Part shown: positions 61,577-64,000 of the stretch, in pieces
How the letters are laid out: each line of letters starts with the position of its first letter
How positions within the stretch are numbered: position 1 is the stretch's first letter
Source of the DNA: CAYTWW01 sp043801855
GTDB lineage: Archaea; Nanobdellota; Nanobdellia; Woesearchaeales; GW2011-AR15
Direction of reading: 5' to 3'
DNA: 64,000 nt
Assembly (NCBI GenBank): GCA_043801855.1
Contig: JAZDLQ010000103.1
Coordinates: 6,916 to 70,915 of the forward strand
Program-made: the position numbers and the translations under genes
Notes under the pieces: model-generated
Told to the model about the DNA's origin: nothing
What the model saw: only the letters and a program-made list of their open reading frames with translations
Databases searched by the model: none

Positions 61577-62878
61577 CTAGGGCTTTCTTAAATTTTCGCC
61601 TGCATATCTGCAACTCTTGCCTAGCTCTTCTTCAATTCGCAGTAGCTGGTTATATTTTGCAAGCCTTTCTGACCTGCATGGTGCGCCTGTTTTAATCTGA
61701 CCTGTTTTTAGCCCAACAACAAGATCCGCAATAAAAGAATCTTCTGTTTCACCGCTCCGGTGAGATACCATAACGCTCCAGCCAGCAGCTTGCGCATCTT
61801 TGCATGCTTTTATGCTTTCAGTAACTGAGCCTATTTGATTAACTTTAAGCAGCAGTGCATTGCATGTTTTTTCTTTTATTGCCCTTGCAATTCTTGTTGG
61901 ATTTGTAACAAGCAAATCATCACCAACAATCTGAGTGTTTTTACCTACTGCAGCAGTCAATTTTGGATATGTTGTCCAATCATCCTGGTCAAAAGGATCT
62001 TCAATTGAAATTAAGCCATACTCTTTTATGAAACTTTCATAAAGCTTAATCATTTCTTCTCCTGTTTTAATCATGCTTCCGTCGTTATTTGATGTTTTAA
62101 AATCAAGGTCATATTTTCCATCTTTGTAAAACTCGCTTGCTGCAACATCCATTCCGATTTTTACTTTACCAGTGTATCCTGCTTTTGCAATCGCTTCTTT
62201 TAGTAATTCCAAGCCTTCTTTATTATCCTGAATATTTGGTGCAAAGCCTCCTTCGTCGCCGACATTTACAGCATCCTGCCCGTATTTTGCTTTGATTACT
62301 TTTTTTAAATTATGATAAGTTTCAGCACCCATCCTTAAGGCTTCGCTAAACGATTTTGCGCCGACAGGAAGAATCATGAACTCCTGCATTGCAAGCTTAT
62401 TTCCTGCATGAGAGCCGCCGTTAATAACATTGAATGAAGGCACTGGCAAAACAAAATCTTTTACGCCAGCAATATCTGCGATATGCTTGTATAATGGTAC
62501 TTTTTTGCTTGCTGCTCCAGCTCTGCACACTGCCATTGAGACTGCAAGGATTGCATTTGCGCCAAATTTGCTTTTATTTTCAGTTGCATCTGCAGAAAAC
62601 ATTTTATTATCAATCTCTGTCTGCTTAGTTGGGTCCATGCCAACAATTATTGGCGATATATATTTATGAACATTATCAACTGCTTTTAAAACACCTTTTC
62701 CCAGGTATCTTGCTTTATCTCCATCACGAAGTTCAAGTGCCTCATGGATTCCAGTTGATGCGCCGCTTGGGACAGCAGCCCTGAACATGCCGTCTTCAGT
62801 TGTCAAATCAACTTCAATAGTAGGGTTACCCCTTGAATCAAGTATTTCTCGTGCATGAATATTTATTATCTTTGACAT
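61577..62878 (-). CDS. eno: enolase (phosphopyruvate hydratase)
   Basis: Interconverts 2-phosphoglycerate and phosphoenolpyruvate; cytoplasmic. Full length (433 aa). Visible motifs: 'AREILDSRGNPTIEVDL' at the N-terminus, 'PSGASTG' catalytic loop, 'GGSHAGNKLAMQEFM', 'GMDVAASEFY' and 'SIEDPFDQDDW' (Mg ligands), 'VGDDLLVTNP', the catalytic Lys in 'LLLKVNQIGSVTES', and 'SHRSGETED'. The ATG at 62878 follows GGAGGT with a good spacer; that site overlaps the stop of the duplicated 5' fragment upstream. Everything needed for activity appears intact. Confidence 0.97.
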   Translation of the reverse strand: MSKIINIHAREILDSRGNPTIEVDLTTEDGMFRAAVPSGASTGIHEALELRDGDKARYLGKGVLKAVDNVHKYISPIIVGMDPTKQTEIDNKMFSADATENKSKFGANAILAVSMAVCRAGAASKKVPLYKHIADIAGVKDFVLPVPSFNVINGGSHAGNKLAMQEFMILPVGAKSFSEALRMGAETYHNLKKVIKAKYGQDAVNVGDEGGFAPNIQDNKEGLELLKEAIAKAGYTGKVKIGMDVAASEFYKDGKYDLDFKTSNNDGSMIKTGEEMIKLYESFIKEYGLISIEDPFDQDDWTTYPKLTAAVGKNTQIVGDDLLVTNPTRIARAIKEKTCNALLLKVNQIGSVTESIKACKDAQAAGWSVMVSHRSGETEDSFIADLVVGLKTGQIKTGAPCRSERLAKYNQLLRIEEELGKSCRYAGENLRKP

Positions 62879-62883
62879 CTTTT

Positions 62884-63048
62884 CTACCTCCGTGTTTCAG
62901 ACAACTCGGCGTTTTTCCTGCCGAAGTTGTCTTTATAGTCTTTTCCATTAATGCTTTTAGCGAGCGAATGCGAGCGTGTAAAAGGCTTATAGCGGTTACC
63001 CCTTGAATCGAGTATTTCTCTTGCGTGTAGTTTTATTATTTTAGACAT
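62884..63048 (-). pseudogene. duplicated enolase 5' end read into a short leader frame
   Basis: From an ATG at 63048, preceded by a perfect GAGGTGAT ribosome site, the frame encodes 'MSKIIKLHAREILDSRGN', identical at 16 of 18 positions to the enolase start. It then switches to 36 unrelated residues and stops with TAG five bases before the real enolase ATG. In the shared 55 bases about eight differ, and roughly two thirds of those are synonymous. The unrelated part contains the palindrome at 62899-62932. It is either a displaced original gene start left by an insertion or a translated leader peptide that controls eno by coupling. Confidence 0.85.
62899..62932. repeat. palindrome in the enolase leader
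   Basis: AGACAACTCGGC (62899-62910) pairs with GCCG-a-AGTTGTCT (62920-62932), a 12-bp stem with one bulged base and a 9-nt loop. It sits in the foreign spacer between the duplicated and the real enolase start. The adjoining sequence is unusually rich in CGAGCG/GCGAGC repeats for this AT-rich DNA. Confidence 0.75.
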
Positions 63049-63075
63049 TTTACAATATCACCTCGATACAAATAA

Positions 63076-63086
63076 ACTTTATATTG
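63076..63086 (-). promoter_or_regulatory. TATA-like box upstream of the enolase leader
   Basis: CAATATAAAGT on the minus strand lies about 30-35 nt before the ATG of the duplicated fragment (63048). It would transcribe fragment and enolase together. Confidence 0.4.
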
Positions 63087-63126
63087 ATTAAAAAGGTTTT
63101 TGGTTTAGGATAAATGAATGCAAAAT

Positions 63127-63134
63127 CTTTATAA
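63127..63134 (+). promoter_or_regulatory. TATA-like box for the helicase gene
   Basis: CTTTATAA is centred about 29 nt before the ATG at 63160, fitting a leaderless start. Confidence 0.45.
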
Positions 63135-63159
63135 TTTAAGAGCCATTTGAAAATACATT

Positions 63160-63837
63160 ATGCAAATAACTGATTTAAAGGATCTGTTGCATCCAGTTCT
63201 TTATGAAAACATCTCTAAAAGAATTACAGAGCTTCGGCCAGCGCAAAAAAAAGCAATTACTGCTGGTTTACTAGAGCGAAAAAACCTTCTTATATGCACG
63301 CCAACAGCATCAGGAAAAACTCTCATTGCAGAGATAGCTGCATTACAGGGCATATATAACAGGATTGGCAAAGCAGTCTATATTGTCCCATTGGTTGCGC
63401 TCGCTAGTGAAAAATACCATGAATTTAAGGAAAAGTATAAAGATATAAGAGTTGGAATTGCAACAGGAGACCTTGATTCAGGAGATTTTTATCTTGAAAA
63501 AAATGACCTGATAATTTGTACAAGCGAAAAGCTTGACTCATTAATGCGTCATAATACTCCTTGGATAAGGCAATTGTCTACAATTATTGTTGATGAAATA
63601 CATTTGTTAAATGACCCGTCGAGAGGCCCAACTCTTGAAGTAATTCTAACACTACTTAAAACAAAACTAAAAAATGTGCAGATAATTGGGCTATCTGCAA
63701 CAATTGGAAACCCTAAGGAATTAGCAGATTGGCTTAATGCAGAGTTAGTTGTTGATGACTGGAGGCCAGTTGAATTGCATCAGGGAATATATCTTGATGG
63801 AGAAGTTGAATTCTATAATTATACTCTTAATAAGTAG
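63160..63837 (+). CDS. Hel308/Ski2-like DEAD-box helicase, first RecA domain only (truncated)
   Basis: 225 residues covering the Q-motif-like 'LRPAQKKAI', motif I 'PTASGKT' (residues 48-54), motif Ia 'VPLVALASEK', 'GIATGD', motif II 'DEIH' (145-148) and motif III 'LSATIGN', then 'WRPVELHQGIY', where Hel308 begins its linker to RecA domain 2. Family members are about 650-750 residues long. Here a TAG ends the frame before RecA domain 2, the winged helix and the ratchet domain. Without domain 2 it cannot unwind DNA. The stop is followed within about 110 bp by the start of a Cys-containing basic protein that could be a transposase, so the gene is probably interrupted by an insertion. Confidence 0.8.
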   Translation: MQITDLKDLLHPVLYENISKRITELRPAQKKAITAGLLERKNLLICTPTASGKTLIAEIAALQGIYNRIGKAVYIVPLVALASEKYHEFKEKYKDIRVGIATGDLDSGDFYLEKNDLIICTSEKLDSLMRHNTPWIRQLSTIIVDEIHLLNDPSRGPTLEVILTLLKTKLKNVQIIGLSATIGNPKELADWLNAELVVDDWRPVELHQGIYLDGEVEFYNYTLNK

Positions 63838-63947
63838 TAAAAATAGAAAATTTTTAATATCAGAATGACTACTGAAACGAAAGTTATAAATACTAGATAA
63901 CTTTTATATTTCTTGCTAAGTTATTAATAATAAAGAGGTGTTATTTC

Positions 63948-64000
63948 ATGCCTAAAAAAAGAAGAAGATTAGATGTAGTATGTCAAAATGCATCCTGTAA
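63948..64000 (+). CDS. start of a basic Cys-containing protein, possibly a transposase (3' end outside window)
   Basis: An ATG at 63948 follows GAGGTG by seven bases. The 17 visible codons read MPKKRRRLDVVCQNASC: a basic N-terminus and a C-x4-C pair like the first half of a zinc ribbon. IS1-like and related archaeal transposases often begin this way, and its position directly after a truncated helicase would fit an inserted element. Too little is visible to be sure; ribosomal or RNA-polymerase zinc proteins also start with basic residues. Confidence 0.5.
   Translation, partial: MPKKRRRLDVVCQNASC

Noticed and set aside
62941..62999. Second hairpin in the enolase spacer (CTTTTA...TAAAAG with CGAGCG repeats)
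   Set aside because: Only the outer six bases pair well; the inner CGAGCG arms are direct, not inverted, so I do not call a separate element.
1..64000. tRNA, rRNA or replication-origin features
   Set aside because: No cloverleaf, rRNA block or origin-box cluster was recognised on reading the intergenic stretches.

Overview
The window is AT-rich archaeal chromosome. TATA-like boxes sit about 25-32 nt upstream of several start codons, as expected for leaderless or short-leader transcripts. Where Shine-Dalgarno sites occur they read GAGGTG, GGTGAT or GGAGG. Many genes overlap as ATGA. The gene set includes PGF-pre-PGF surface proteins, a Ski2/Hel308-type helicase domain and large secreted Ig-like proteins. 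The combination of very large surface proteins, a dense glycan locus and fragmentary defence-like genes suggests a DPANN-type lineage (Woesearchaeota/Pacearchaeota-like). The lineage is inference; archaeal identity is well supported.

Layout. 0-6 kb: end of a DUF2339 membrane protein, a 140-bp tandem repeat built from the 3' end of argF, argF (ornithine carbamoyltransferase), an unknown protein, a 53-residue CxxC zinc-binding protein, a divergent ornithine-aminotransferase-like enzyme and a CapA-type metallophosphatase. 5.8-6.4 kb: no conventional gene, but strongly foldable sequence (a candidate structured RNA and a leader rich in inverted repeats). 6.4-28 kb: a secreted-protein operon. It holds a giant multi-domain protein of about 3,380 codons interrupted by one in-frame TAA, a duplicated pair of 'GWNLI-repeat protein + YadA-head-like protein', a small membrane-anchored protein and a 1,683-residue PGF-pre-PGF protein with a cytoplasmic two-helix tail. 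28-46 kb (+ strand): a surface-glycan locus with a flippase, several GT2 and GT4 glycosyltransferases, methyltransferases, an AsnB-type amidotransferase, three cobalamin-binding radical SAM enzymes and one SPASM-type radical SAM enzyme. An antisense HTH-MNT/HEPN pair and a DUF1016 remnant interrupt it. 46-55 kb (- strand): an operon of two giant GT-C-like membrane proteins plus two smaller membrane proteins. 55-64 kb: an ImmA/IrrE-type metalloprotease with a frameshifted DUF4411 partner, a third GT-C-like protein, a second PGF-pre-PGF protein, DUF4416, enolase with a duplicated 5' end, a truncated Hel308-like helicase and the start of a possible transposase.

How it fits together. The 28-58 kb genes look like a factory that builds, modifies and flips a lipid-linked glycan and attaches it outside the cell. 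The N-rich (N-x-S/T) giant proteins at 6-28 kb and 58-61 kb are plausible acceptors.

A recurring oddity is duplication of gene ends: the 3' end of argF (two extra copies), the 5' end of eno (one extra copy) and the 5' end of a GT2 gene (one extra copy). In each case the extra copy differs from the intact gene largely at synonymous positions and is separated from it by a short palindromic spacer or a foreign gene. This is the pattern left by elements that insert at a gene end and carry a replacement for the end they displace. It is the best candidate here for an undescribed system.
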